Shown here one piece after another: positions 9,004-18,243 of a stretch of 64,000 nt of DNA. The position numbers and the translations under genes are program-made. The stretch is from UBA12191 sp964422295 (GTDB taxonomy: Bacteria > Planctomycetota > UBA8108 > UBA1146). A model generated the notes under the pieces. The model worked only from the letters and a program-made list of their open reading frames with translations, did not search any database and had not been told where the DNA came from. Within the stretch, counting starts at the first letter, position 1. Every line of letters starts with the position of its first letter. The stretch lies in assembly GCA_964422295.1 (NCBI GenBank), contig CAYRAM010000008.1, forward strand, positions 38,488 to 102,487, given 5' to 3'.

Positions 9004-9440
9004 GGGCGTTGATTGGATCAGATCATGCTGGGATCGATGGCAGAAATGCTGTCGCTGCAGTACTCACCGATCGAGGCTGGGAAGTTCACCAACTCGGCCC
9101 CACAAATTCTGAAGAAAAAACCGATTACCCTGACATTGCCCATGACGTTGCTGCAGGAGTCACTTCCGGAGAAGCAGAGATCGGGATCCTCGTTTGCGGG
9201 ACCGGCCAGGGAATGGCGATGACAGCCAACAGGTACCCCGGAGCAAGAGCTGCGGTCGTCACTGATCGCTTCACCGCCGAAATGTCCCGTGGACACAATG
9301 ATGCCAATATCGCCTGCTTTGGAGAGCGAGTTCTAGGAACAGAGAAGATCTCTGAATTGCTCACGATCTTTCTGGATACCCCCTTTGAGGGCGGGAGACA
9401 TGGGGCCCGGGTCAACAAAATCGATCAAGTACCGGGATGA
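9000..9440 (+). CDS. rpiB: Ribose-5-phosphate isomerase B
   Basis: Interconverts ribose 5-phosphate and ribulose 5-phosphate (pentose phosphate pathway). The ATG at 9000 overlaps the TGA of the TsaC fusion by 4 bp, giving 146 aa, the usual RpiB size. Motifs are GSDHAGIDGRNAV at the N-terminus, the active-site CGTGQGMAM, and RGHNDANIACFGERVLG. It is the last gene before a strong terminator. LacA/LacB-type galactose-6-phosphate isomerases share the fold but their operon context is absent. Confidence 0.94.
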   Translation: MRALIGSDHAGIDGRNAVAAVLTDRGWEVHQLGPTNSEEKTDYPDIAHDVAAGVTSGEAEIGILVCGTGQGMAMTANRYPGARAAVVTDRFTAEMSRGHNDANIACFGERVLGTEKISELLTIFLDTPFEGGRHGARVNKIDQVPG

Positions 9441-9461
9441 TTCCGTCCTTCTTCGGGCAAT

Positions 9462-9501
9462 AAAAAAGGAGCCAACGGCGAATACCGTTGGCTCCTTTTT
9501 T
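9462..9501. terminator. Bidirectional rho-independent terminator
   Basis: A perfect 17-bp inverted repeat (AAAAAAGGAGCCAACGG at 9462-9478, its complement at 9485-9501) encloses the 6-nt loop CGAATA. A-rich and T-rich flanks make it work in both directions. It sits between convergent rpiB and the PpiD-like gene. Confidence 0.92.
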
Positions 9502-9515
9502 CGATCATTCTCGAA

Positions 9516-11432
9516 CTATTTTGAGGCTTCCCCGGTCTCCGATTCGGCATCAGTTTCGGAGTTCTCGTTGAAAAGTTCATCCCTTGAGATCACTCCGCCA
9601 TCCTCCTGGAAGGTCTGGATATTCGCCCGAGACATCAGATCAGCCTCGTACGCCTCCATCAGGGCCCTCTGTTTGTCAAGAAGCAGCCTTCTTTCGGTGC
9701 TCTCTTTGAGAGTCTCGAACAATTCGTAGTCTGGCTCTCCCATTCCCTGAAGTCGAACCATGTAAACAGCCTTATCGTTGTCACTGGTTACCGGACCGAT
9801 GACGGAGCCCACATCCTGGATGTCAAACGCTTCCGTCAGCAGATCACGCGCAGAGGGAACAGAGTTGCCATTGATGCGGACACTGAATGACTGCGTACGG
9901 GTCAGCGGTTCGAGTGTGTTGACGGTGAAGTTGTTGTCCTCTGCGACAGACTGCATGGAAACATCATTTTCACCAGCAGTAATTTCTCCGACCCACTCCT
10001 CTACCGCAGCGGCTGCCAACGATTTGGACTTCGCTTCTTCAGTGGCTTTGATCACATCTTCGATGGCTTCATCGTAGGTTTTCTGTCGCTCAGGCAACAT
10101 CTCCCGAACCCGAATGATAAAGTTGCCCTGGCTATTGGTCGCGATGGACTGATAAAGATCACCGGGCTTGACCGAGCCTGGTGCAGTTCTTTCGCGGGTG
10201 AAGAACTCACTGTATGCGGCCGGATTGCGATAAGGAGCATCGATCAGGCCCTGTTCCCTCTGAGTGAAGGGCTCCACCTCTGTGAACTCGACATACTCCA
10301 GGTTTTCGGGGAATACCTGTGAAAGCTCGACTTCTTCCCCTTGGGCACGGAAGTCTTTCAGAGCGTCGAGTGCACTTTGCAACAATTCCGCCTCACGCTC
10401 TTGAGCCTGCGCCTGATTGATCGAGCGAATCACACGCTCAAAAACCTCCGGGAGTGGACGGTACTCATCTTCAGGACTGCCATCCTCGGGGGGAACATAT
10501 CCTTCCGGCCTGCGGACTCTGTAAAGCACATCGCGGTCTTCTGCGTATTTGGCTTCGATCTCTTCCGCAGTCGGCTCATAATCGGAAGAGGCGATGAGGT
10601 TATTGCGATTGATCCTTGCGACTTCGACATCCAGTCGATTCTGGAGAATGAAGTCCTCGCTGTTTTCATTGTAGTAATTCTCAAAATCGTCGACGCTCAC
10701 ACTGTCGCGTGCCTCATCGATAAAGGTGTCTCCCGGAACCTGGACGATTTCCAGAATTCTCTTTTCATAGGTCGCAATAAAATCATTGAAGACTTCTTGC
10801 TCGGAGACCGCCACTGAGGAAGTCACTATTTTCAGCAACTCCTGAGTTCGAAGATGTCGAATGACACTGGCCTCAAACTCTCCCTTGCTGAGATTTGATC
10901 TGGCTATCCCAAAATTGTCATCTACGAAAACAGCATCGTAATCGATTTTGGTAAATCGGAAACTGGGGTCGTTTCTCAGCGCATTCCAATCGGGGAAGCG
11001 ATCCTGGTATGAGCCCAGCCAGCCTGCCTGTTCCATCGTCTTGTGCCAGGCGATCAGATCGAGAGCCGCCGAGCGGACCTCATCCTTCTTTCTTTCCATG
11101 CTGGGCTCGATGCCCCGTTCAGTAATGTCATGGACAAAGACCAGGTGCTTCAATACATCATCCGCTGTCGCAGATCCGAAACGATCCAGGTTATTGGCCG
11201 CATAGGGCCCAAACCTGCGAACGTTGCTGACCCACAGAGCTTCCGACAGCTCTCTTCGAGTATTGATGAACGTTTCCACATCCACGGTTTCGCCAAAGAC
11301 GACGTAGCTATCGCGATTTCCACCACTGAAGAAAGACTCGACCAGCCCGGTGGCAGCAAAGGTCGGCGCAAGAATCAACAGGAGCAAGGTCATGATGACC
11401 TTCTCATTGCTTTTGAAGAAGCCGGTGGACAT
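9516..11432 (-). CDS. PpiD/SurA-like membrane-anchored folding factor
   Basis: Probable periplasmic chaperone or peptidyl-prolyl isomerase anchored in the inner membrane. I start at ATG 11432, with GAGAGGAG upstream, giving 638 aa; the first residues (MSTGFFKSNEKVIMTLLLL) are a PpiD-like short cytoplasmic tail and one membrane helix (about 12-28). A long helical acidic region with a SurA-N-like part and Glu-rich segments follows. A weak parvulin-like region may lie at about 450-600, but I cannot see a clear catalytic signature, so isomerase activity is doubtful. Last gene of a minus run after FKBP, with a 208-bp gap. The family assignment rests on architecture. Confidence 0.65.
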   Translation of the reverse strand: MSTGFFKSNEKVIMTLLLLILAPTFAATGLVESFFSGGNRDSYVVFGETVDVETFINTRRELSEALWVSNVRRFGPYAANNLDRFGSATADDVLKHLVFVHDITERGIEPSMERKKDEVRSAALDLIAWHKTMEQAGWLGSYQDRFPDWNALRNDPSFRFTKIDYDAVFVDDNFGIARSNLSKGEFEASVIRHLRTQELLKIVTSSVAVSEQEVFNDFIATYEKRILEIVQVPGDTFIDEARDSVSVDDFENYYNENSEDFILQNRLDVEVARINRNNLIASSDYEPTAEEIEAKYAEDRDVLYRVRRPEGYVPPEDGSPEDEYRPLPEVFERVIRSINQAQAQEREAELLQSALDALKDFRAQGEEVELSQVFPENLEYVEFTEVEPFTQREQGLIDAPYRNPAAYSEFFTRERTAPGSVKPGDLYQSIATNSQGNFIIRVREMLPERQKTYDEAIEDVIKATEEAKSKSLAAAAVEEWVGEITAGENDVSMQSVAEDNNFTVNTLEPLTRTQSFSVRINGNSVPSARDLLTEAFDIQDVGSVIGPVTSDNDKAVYMVRLQGMGEPDYELFETLKESTERRLLLDKQRALMEAYEADLMSRANIQTFQEDGGVISRDELFNENSETDAESETGEASK

Positions 11433-11640
11433 TCCGGACTCCTCTCTGCGTGGGGTTGTTACCCACATTATCGGTGAACAGAACTCTCGTAGAAGTTCAG
11501 GGCGGCCAAACGAAGATCCTAGATCGATTGGCATGATCCTGCAACGGAACAGGGGCAGGAGGTGGGCGGTCCTGACAGGAGAATACGATGAAATCTCCTC
11601 CAGGGCCTCTCACTTCCGATTACCGGCCCAATTCAGTGGT

Positions 11641-12327
11641 TTACGGGTTATCGACCACTTCCAGCAGTTCGACATCAAAAATCAAAGTTGCCCGTGGTGG
11701 AATCTTCGGCGGGCGTCCTGCGGCTCCATAGGCAAGGTCGTAAGGGATGATCAATTTGCGCTTGCCCCCGGCCTTCATCGATCCCACGCCTTCGGTCCAA
11801 CCCTTGATGACCTGGTTGAGTCCAAAGGTCGCCGGTTCACCGCGGTCGAGACTACTGTCGAATTTGGTTCCGTCCACCAGGTATCCGGTGTAGTGCACCT
11901 TGACTCTGGTACTGGAGGAAGGAGGAGTCTCCCCGGTCCCTTCAGAGAGATCGATGTACATCAATCCTGAAGCCGTTCGCTGAATCGGATTCGAGGTCTC
12001 CAATCCTGGAAACCGTTCGATATCTTTCCTATTGCTGATCTTGCCATCGGAGGAGATCAGCAAGCGCTCACGCTTTTCTGTGGATACCGTCTCCACCTCG
12101 ATCATCACCATCGAAGTATTATTCAGAAAGCGGGCAGAATTGACTGCCCCACCGGTAGTTTCCTTGGCGATGACGATCGCTTCCTCCAGGTCCGTTTCGG
12201 AACCGCTCACCCTTTCGAAGAGATCCGTCGTCGAGGGGGGAATACTGGTGTAGTCGTCGATGGCCGCAGTCAGTAGTCCAGCAATCGCAACGATGATCAA
12301 AATGATCATGATCTGCAAAACGTTCAT
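11641..12327 (-). CDS. FKBP-type peptidyl-prolyl cis-trans isomerase, membrane-anchored
   Basis: Catalyses proline isomerisation in envelope proteins. ATG 12327 has GAGAGGAA upstream and gives 228 aa. An N-terminal hydrophobic segment (LQIMIILIIVAIAGLLTAAI) is an anchor or uncleaved signal. A middle domain of about 90 aa is not recognised. The C-terminal FKBP domain (about 130-226) has VKVHYTGYLVDGTKFDSS, VIKGWTEGVGSMKAGGKRK, IPYDLAYGAAG and LIFDVELLEV, with the usual active-site aromatics. It starts 11 nt after rnhA, whose last codons contain its ribosome binding site. Confidence 0.92.
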   Translation of the reverse strand: MNVLQIMIILIIVAIAGLLTAAIDDYTSIPPSTTDLFERVSGSETDLEEAIVIAKETTGGAVNSARFLNNTSMVMIEVETVSTEKRERLLISSDGKISNRKDIERFPGLETSNPIQRTASGLMYIDLSEGTGETPPSSSTRVKVHYTGYLVDGTKFDSSLDRGEPATFGLNQVIKGWTEGVGSMKAGGKRKLIIPYDLAYGAAGRPPKIPPRATLIFDVELLEVVDNP

Positions 12328-12338
12328 TTCAATTCCTC

Positions 12339-12791
12339 TCAGGGAGTCCACGATGCTTCGTCGATGGCTCGGTTCGCAAGATCGTCACAGCGCTCATTCT
12401 CTTCGTGGCCCGCATGGCCTTCAACCCAACTCCAGCGAACTTGATGCTTGGAGGCTATTTCGATCAATTCTTTCCAAAGGTCGTCGTTGAGGACCGGTTT
12501 GCCGTCCGACTTCTTCCAGCCTCGTCGCTGCCAGCCCTTGACCCATTCATTCATGCCTTTGACCACATACTGTGAATCGCTAAATATCTCAACGGAACTG
12601 GAAGCTGGCAATGATTTCAACGCTTCGATGACAGCGATCAGTTCCATGCGATTATTGGTCGTCGATTTCTCGGCATCGTATTCGACCGCTTCTTCCCCGG
12701 CCGTATTGCGGACGATGTAGCCCCAGCCGCCGGGTCCGGGATTCCCCCTGCAGGCACCATCGGTCCAGATTCGGAAATCAGGTTCTTCCAT
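12339..12791 (-). CDS. rnhA: Ribonuclease HI
   Basis: Cleaves the RNA strand of RNA-DNA hybrids, for example R-loops and Okazaki primers. The 150 aa match bacterial RNase HI. The carboxylate active site is visible: Asp in WTDGACRGNPGPGGWG, Glu in NRMELIAVIEAL, Asp in FSDSQYVV, and the C-terminal His/Asp in GHAGHEENERCDDLA. A basic handle region (GWQRRGWKKSDGKPV) resembles that of the E. coli enzyme. It lies 9 nt downstream of rnr and 11 nt upstream of FKBP, so it is an operon member. Confidence 0.97.
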   Translation of the reverse strand: MEEPDFRIWTDGACRGNPGPGGWGYIVRNTAGEEAVEYDAEKSTTNNRMELIAVIEALKSLPASSSVEIFSDSQYVVKGMNEWVKGWQRRGWKKSDGKPVLNDDLWKELIEIASKHQVRWSWVEGHAGHEENERCDDLANRAIDEASWTP

Positions 12792-12800
12792 TCTCTTCCT

Positions 12801-15086
12801 TTACCTTCTGTCCCTGCGACGAGAACGACTACCACTCTTTTGGCCAGTCCGCTTCGATTTGTGCGACCGCTGCTTGCCTTTTTTGGGCTCTCTTGCACTC
12901 CGAGGCTCTGCGTGTCCGCCGGTACCGCGACCCCTTCGGGCCCCCGGCCGTGTATGAAGGTACCGCAGATCGATGTCTCTTTGGAGAGGATCAACCCCCT
13001 CCAATTCGACTTCAACGGGATCCCCAAGGCGAATCATGTTGCCCTTGTTGACCCCTCTCAATGCGAAATGCGTTTCATTGAACACATAGTGGTCATCCCG
13101 AAGTCTCGATACATGAACAAACCCATCGACGAGAACTCCATCGAGGCGAACATGAAATCCCTGATCCCTGACCGATGTCACGATCCCCGGGAAGCGCTCC
13201 CCAACCCGATGCCGCAACCAGGAGATCGCTCTCAAGCGGGTCATGTCTCTCTCTGCGGCTTCCGCTGCTCTCTCACGGGTCGAACAGTTTTCTGCCAACT
13301 CGTGAAGCGTGACGTTTTCATGACTCAATTTCGGGCCTTCACCCCCGGTCAGGAAAAATCTGTCGAGGGTCTGGTGGACCTGCAGATCGGGGTACCTGCG
13401 AATCGGTGAGGTAAAGTGGCAGTACTCCTGCTTTTGCAAGGCAAAGTGGATTTCTTTGGCAGGGCTGTACTCGGCTCGACTCAAACTTTTCAGCAGTGCG
13501 AAAAACACGACCGGTGCAAGATCGGAATCGGCAACCACTTCGATCAGCCTTGGCAAATCTTCGATCGAGTTCACCGGAGCCTCCGAAACGAGAACTCTGC
13601 ACAACTTGATGAACTTCTCCAACTCCGATTCATCGGGGGGTGCATGAACCCTGCGCAGAATCGGCAATTCGTGTTGCGAAGCAAAGGTCGCCACCGCTTC
13701 ATTTGCTGCGAGCATGCACTCTTCCACCAATCCGTGGGCTTCCAGATGCTCGCGGCTAACGACGTCGATGACTTCTCCATCGCTGTCGAGGATCAGCTTC
13801 ATCTCTTCAATTTCCAGTTGCAACGCACCGTGACGAAGTCTTCTGCGAAGGAGAACCTCCCGCAACTGATTGAGAGTACCGAGTTGTTCCCTCAACCCTT
13901 CATCGACTTCACTGGACAAATTCCCTTCGAGAGTCGATTGGGCTTCTTCGTAACTGAAGCGGTGAGCACTGCGGATGACTGCCTTTTCCAATTGGATATC
14001 GAGAAAGTTCCCTTCCTCGTCCACATCCATCCAGGCGATCTTCGCCAGTCGATCTTCATGGGGACGCAGCGAACAGAGACCATTGCTCAATCTCTCAGGC
14101 AACATCGGGATCGTCTTTCCAGGAATGTAGACGCTCGTCCCACGAAGCAATGCTTCCTGATCGATGGGGTCACCCTGACTGACAAAGTGGCTGACATCCG
14201 CAATGGCGACCCCCAAGCGGTAATTCCCCTCGGGCAATGCGATGGCGCAGATGGCATCATCGAAATCCTTGGCATCGACGGGATCGATGGTGATAAACGG
14301 CTGATCCCTTCGATCGACACGGTTAGTCAGCTCTTGGGATGAAATCCGTTCCGGAAACGCCGCAGCGAGCTCTTCCACCTCTGCGGGAAACTCCTCCCGC
14401 AGCTCGTGTTCTGCACAGACCATCTGCAGATCTGCAAGCCACGTCCCTTCCGCAGCCCAGTGGCTCAACACCTCCCCCGGCGGCAATCCTTCGACTGCGG
14501 ATCCAGCCCTGAGCCGAGCCAACACCCGATCCCCATCCTCGACACCACTGCGAAATCTGGGATCGATCCACACTTCACGAACACTCTCATGGCGGGCAGG
14601 CTCGACGATGCCCGCTCCTCCTCCGGTTTCAATGAAATGCCCCGGGAATACCCTGGGGCTTCTCTCGATCACCTCCAATATCTTCCCCGAGCGCCCCTCC
14701 CCTTCCACTGAAGGTCTGCCCCTGCGGGGCCTCTCCAGGGCGACGAGTACTCGGTCACCGTGATGGCCATCGCGCAAACGACGAATCGGGATGAAGACAT
14801 CCCCACGGGGATCCTCCACCAATGCCCTGACGAAACCAAAACCGCGACGAGCGATGGAAAGTGTGCCGACGAACCAATTCTCACGGTGGGTCGCAAACCA
14901 ACCCCTGGCGAAGAGGAACACCATCTCGCCGCGACTTTCCAATTCGATCAGCGCAGCTTCCAACTCGGCGGCATCGACCTTTCCCCACCCTGGAAACTCT
15001 TCCATATCCGCCAATTTGAATGGCTGATACTGATCACTCCTGTACCAGGTGCGGATCGCCGTGATCAGTTCCTTCTGCGGATTCAA
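12801..15086 (-). CDS. rnr: Ribonuclease R
   Basis: Processive 3'-5' exoribonuclease of the RNB family that degrades structured RNA. TTG 15086, with AGGT 7 nt upstream, gives 761 aa. In order: a winged-helix-like N-terminus, cold-shock domains (FVGTLSIARRGFGFV), the RNB catalytic domain with TIDPVDAKDFDDAICA whose aspartates bind metal, an S1 domain (about 645-725, GIVTSVRDQGFHVRL), and a basic Arg/Lys-rich tail (RSRRRDRR) typical of RNase R. First gene of the minus run rnr, rnhA, FKBP. The C-terminal basic tail favours RNase R over RNase II. Confidence 0.95.
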   Translation of the reverse strand: MNPQKELITAIRTWYRSDQYQPFKLADMEEFPGWGKVDAAELEAALIELESRGEMVFLFARGWFATHRENWFVGTLSIARRGFGFVRALVEDPRGDVFIPIRRLRDGHHGDRVLVALERPRRGRPSVEGEGRSGKILEVIERSPRVFPGHFIETGGGAGIVEPARHESVREVWIDPRFRSGVEDGDRVLARLRAGSAVEGLPPGEVLSHWAAEGTWLADLQMVCAEHELREEFPAEVEELAAAFPERISSQELTNRVDRRDQPFITIDPVDAKDFDDAICAIALPEGNYRLGVAIADVSHFVSQGDPIDQEALLRGTSVYIPGKTIPMLPERLSNGLCSLRPHEDRLAKIAWMDVDEEGNFLDIQLEKAVIRSAHRFSYEEAQSTLEGNLSSEVDEGLREQLGTLNQLREVLLRRRLRHGALQLEIEEMKLILDSDGEVIDVVSREHLEAHGLVEECMLAANEAVATFASQHELPILRRVHAPPDESELEKFIKLCRVLVSEAPVNSIEDLPRLIEVVADSDLAPVVFFALLKSLSRAEYSPAKEIHFALQKQEYCHFTSPIRRYPDLQVHQTLDRFFLTGGEGPKLSHENVTLHELAENCSTRERAAEAAERDMTRLRAISWLRHRVGERFPGIVTSVRDQGFHVRLDGVLVDGFVHVSRLRDDHYVFNETHFALRGVNKGNMIRLGDPVEVELEGVDPLQRDIDLRYLHTRPGARRGRGTGGHAEPRSAREPKKGKQRSHKSKRTGQKSGSRSRRRDRR

Positions 15087-15103
15087 TGGTTACCTGTTTC
15101 AAA

Positions 15104-15155
15104 ATGGGAAAAGGAAAGCGGGCCGTGTCAGGATCATACCCGACACGGCCCGCTT
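15104..15155 (-). terminator. Terminator behind the GspF/PilC gene
   Basis: A 14-bp inverted repeat (AAGCGGGCCGTGTC at 15116-15129 with its complement at 15142-15155) lies between the stop of the pilC-like gene and the start of rnr. Read leftwards, the stem is followed by TTTCCTTTTCCC and a further T run, so it should end the minus-strand secretion transcript. Confidence 0.8.
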
Positions 15156-15176
15156 CGAGAGCAAAGGTGATCAGAC

Positions 15177-16415
15177 TTATCCGACCTTTTGAATGATCGA
15201 GAGCAGCGGCATGAAGAGAGCGACGACGATAAATCCGACCGCCCCTCCCATCCCCACGATCAGGACCGGCTCGAGGAGACTCGAGAGGGAATCGACGAGA
15301 ACGTCGACGTCGAGGTCGTAGTTGTCGGAGATCTTGTTGAGCATCTTGTCCAATTCACCGGTTTCCTCACCGATATCGATCATGTTGACCAACAACGGAT
15401 CGAAGACACCGGAATTGCCCAATGGCTCGGCGATGGTTTCACCCTCACGGATCGATCCGCACACCGATTCGATGGCGTCCGAAATCACCCTGTTTCCGAC
15501 CGCGGCACGGACAATCTCAAGGGCCTCAAGAATCGGAACACCGGAACTGATCAGAGTTCCAAGGGTGCGACAGAATCGGGAGACTGTCGATTTGCGGACG
15601 ATTTGGCCGAAGATGGGAGCGTTCAGTTTGGACTTGTCGATCATCAACTCGCCGGCGTCGGTTCTTCCAATCGCCACCATCGACAACCACATCAAGAAGA
15701 TGACGACTGGTGCGAGGAACCAATATCCTTGTACCGCTTCTGCAAATCCCAGCAATGCCTGGGTAGGAGCTGGCAGTGCAGTATTCATGTCAGCGAACAT
15801 CTTTTGGAATTGGGGAATCACCTGAGTCATGATGAATCCGAGGATCAGTGCGGCAACGCATATGACTGCGACCGGGTAGACCATCGCGCCTTGCACTTTC
15901 TTGCGCAACTTCATCGACTTCTCCTGGAAATCTGAGAGGCGCTGCAAAATCGTATCGAGCACACCACCCGCTTCTCCCGCCTTGACCATCGCCACAAACA
16001 GGGTGTTGAAGGTACGCGGGTACTTTTCGAGGGCTTCTGAAAGGGTCGATCCTCCCTCGACATCTTCGGTAACCTGGATCAACTGATTCTGAAATGTGCC
16101 CGGCTTCATTTGGTCAGCGAGAATCTTCAGGGAGCGCACGATCGGAAGACCCGCATCCTGCAATGTCGCCAACTGCTGAGTGAACTGGACCAGATCGGCC
16201 TGCGACACTCGGCCGCCGAAGATGCCCCCGGCCTTCGTCTTCTTGGCTCCATCAGGACCAGCAACGGCTGCTGCTTTCTTGCTCTCGCGAATCTTGGTTG
16301 GCTTCATTCCCCGGGAACGCAATTGCTTAATCGCTTCCGCTTGGCTGGCGGCTTCGATCGTACTGCGCTTCTTTTGCCCTCCAGGGCCAATGGCTTCAAA
16401 TTCCCATACCGCCAT
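15177..16415 (-). CDS. Type II secretion/type IV pilus inner-membrane platform protein (GspF/PilC)
   Basis: Polytopic platform that couples the assembly ATPase to pilin or pseudopilin polymerisation. ATG 16415 has AAGGAG upstream and gives 412 aa (family about 400). An N-terminal domain (VWEFEAIGPGGQKKRSTIEA, LRSRGMKPTKI) is followed by two T2SSF repeats, each starting with a QLATLQDAGLP / TLGTLISSGVP motif, and three hydrophobic segments (near 170-195, 215-240 and 380-405). It is the last gene of a run with two GspE/PilB ATPases. No secretin, pilin or prepilin peptidase is in the window, so pilus and secretion roles cannot be separated. Confidence 0.93.
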   Translation of the reverse strand: MAVWEFEAIGPGGQKKRSTIEAASQAEAIKQLRSRGMKPTKIRESKKAAAVAGPDGAKKTKAGGIFGGRVSQADLVQFTQQLATLQDAGLPIVRSLKILADQMKPGTFQNQLIQVTEDVEGGSTLSEALEKYPRTFNTLFVAMVKAGEAGGVLDTILQRLSDFQEKSMKLRKKVQGAMVYPVAVICVAALILGFIMTQVIPQFQKMFADMNTALPAPTQALLGFAEAVQGYWFLAPVVIFLMWLSMVAIGRTDAGELMIDKSKLNAPIFGQIVRKSTVSRFCRTLGTLISSGVPILEALEIVRAAVGNRVISDAIESVCGSIREGETIAEPLGNSGVFDPLLVNMIDIGEETGELDKMLNKISDNYDLDVDVLVDSLSSLLEPVLIVGMGGAVGFIVVALFMPLLSIIQKVG

Positions 16416-16486
16416 TTGGGCTGCTCCTTTTTCTGAACCGGATCTCATTCTCCGGCGGGTGAGGTGACATCCTAGTCGATGATCAC

Positions 16487-18196
16487 CTAACTGACGATGG
16501 TCTCCTTGACGACTTCTTCGATCGTTGTCACACCATCGTAAATGTGAATCAGTCCGGCATCGCGAAGGGTCTGCATCCCCTCCTCACGAGCCGCAGTCTG
16601 CAATTCTTGGGTACTGGCACCATCCATGATCAAATCGCGAACTCGATCCGTCATCATCATGATCTCGAAGAGAGCGATCCGACCCTTGTATCCAGAACCG
16701 TTACAAAGTTTGCACCCCTTGCCATAGAAGAAGGTGCGGCCCTGAACATCGGACCGGGTCAGTTCGATTTCCATCAGGACTTCATCGGTGGGTTCGTACT
16801 CTTCCTTGCAATCCGCACACACCCGTCGAACCAAACGCTGTGCAACCACCGCTTCGACTGTCGCAGTCAGCAGGAAGGCTTCGACTCCAAGGTCAATCAA
16901 TCGAATCACCGATGACGGCGCATCATTGGTGTGAAGGGTTGAAAACACGATGTGGCCGGTAAGGCTCGCCTCAACCGCAATTTGTGCCGTCTCCAAGTCA
17001 CGGATCTCACCGACGAGAATCTTGTCAGGGTCCTGACGAAGAATCGCCCGCAGGCAAGCAGCGTAGGTCACACCAATATCTTCATTGATGGGGATCTGAA
17101 TGATACCGTCGATGTTGTATTCGACCGGATCCTCGGTGGTAATGATTTTGGTTTCCGGCTCATTGGCTTCATTCAGGCATGAATACAAAGTGGTCGTTTT
17201 ACCGGAGCCGGTCGGGCCGGTCACGAGGATGATTCCGTTCGGCTTCATGATCAGTTTGCGAATAACTTCGAGATCCTTGGTACGCAAACCGATATTTTCG
17301 AGTTCCAGGGATACCTGGCCCCGGTCAAGAACCCTCATCACGACCGACTCGCCATACATCGTCGGCAGAGTCGAAACACGCAAATCGACGGGGCGCCCGG
17401 CGATATTCAACTCGATACGGCCGTCCTGCGGCAAGCGCGTTTCCGCGATGTCAAGGTTTGACATCACCTTCACCCTGGAGATCACTGCCCGCGCTAGTTG
17501 AATCGGCGGAGGCATCATTTCGTAGAGCACTCCATCGACCCTGTAGCGAATTTTGAACTCTTTCTCGAAGGGCTCCAGGTGGATATCGGAGGCGCGATCC
17601 TTGATTGCTGACAGTAGCACCATGTTGAGCAACTTGACCACCGGAGCGGCATTGACGTCCTTCTCAAGCTGATCCATGTCCATCATTTCGTGACGGTTGT
17701 CATCCATCACTTCCATCTCGCCGCTGTCCATCGATCCGAGGAGGCTCTCCATCGACTCTGCCCTGTCCGAGTAGTACTTCTCCAGGGCTGCTTCCACTGC
17801 TGTGGGATCGCTGAGAGCACCTTTGACATCCACGTTCAGCATGAACTTCATGTCATCGAGTGCACTGACATTTTGCGGGTCAGCAAGAGCGAGGGTCAGA
17901 ACACTTCCATCGAAATCGACGGGGATCACCTGGTAGGTTTCAGCAACATGGGCCGGAACCATATCGAGCAGATCCGCAGTCATCACGATTTCGGAAAGGT
18001 CCACCGGCTCCATTCCCGATTGACGGGCGATCGCCAGGCGAACGTCTTCGTCGTTGACGAGCCCCTTGTCGATGAGGATTTTGCCGATGGCTCCACCCTT
18101 ATCCTTTTGGGTCTGAAGCGCTTCCTGGATATCCAACTCAGAGACTTTCCCCATCTCCTTGAGGATCTGTCCGAGTGGCTGGGATGTAATGGCCAT
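16487..18196 (-). CDS. Type II secretion/type IV pilus assembly ATPase (GspE/PilB), paralog 1
   Basis: Cytoplasmic hexameric ATPase that powers pilus or pseudopilus extension. The 569 aa contain an MshEN-type N-domain (LGQILKEMGKVSELDI, about 1-150) and the ATPase domain with Walker A GPTGSGKTTTLYS, Asp box ITTEDPVEY, Walker B ILVGEIRDLETA and His box LTGHIVFSTLHTNDAP. A zinc site follows (CADCKEEYEP with CKLCNGSGYKG). The full N-domain and zinc site separate it from PilT retraction ATPases. It lies 47 bp after paralog 2 and 71 bp before the PilC-like gene. Confidence 0.94.
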   Translation of the reverse strand: MAITSQPLGQILKEMGKVSELDIQEALQTQKDKGGAIGKILIDKGLVNDEDVRLAIARQSGMEPVDLSEIVMTADLLDMVPAHVAETYQVIPVDFDGSVLTLALADPQNVSALDDMKFMLNVDVKGALSDPTAVEAALEKYYSDRAESMESLLGSMDSGEMEVMDDNRHEMMDMDQLEKDVNAAPVVKLLNMVLLSAIKDRASDIHLEPFEKEFKIRYRVDGVLYEMMPPPIQLARAVISRVKVMSNLDIAETRLPQDGRIELNIAGRPVDLRVSTLPTMYGESVVMRVLDRGQVSLELENIGLRTKDLEVIRKLIMKPNGIILVTGPTGSGKTTTLYSCLNEANEPETKIITTEDPVEYNIDGIIQIPINEDIGVTYAACLRAILRQDPDKILVGEIRDLETAQIAVEASLTGHIVFSTLHTNDAPSSVIRLIDLGVEAFLLTATVEAVVAQRLVRRVCADCKEEYEPTDEVLMEIELTRSDVQGRTFFYGKGCKLCNGSGYKGRIALFEIMMMTDRVRDLIMDGASTQELQTAAREEGMQTLRDAGLIHIYDGVTTIEEVVKETIVS

Positions 18197-18243
18197 TTCT
18201 CACCTCTCCGCCTTCACGGGGCGGCACCGATTCAGTTCTGGTT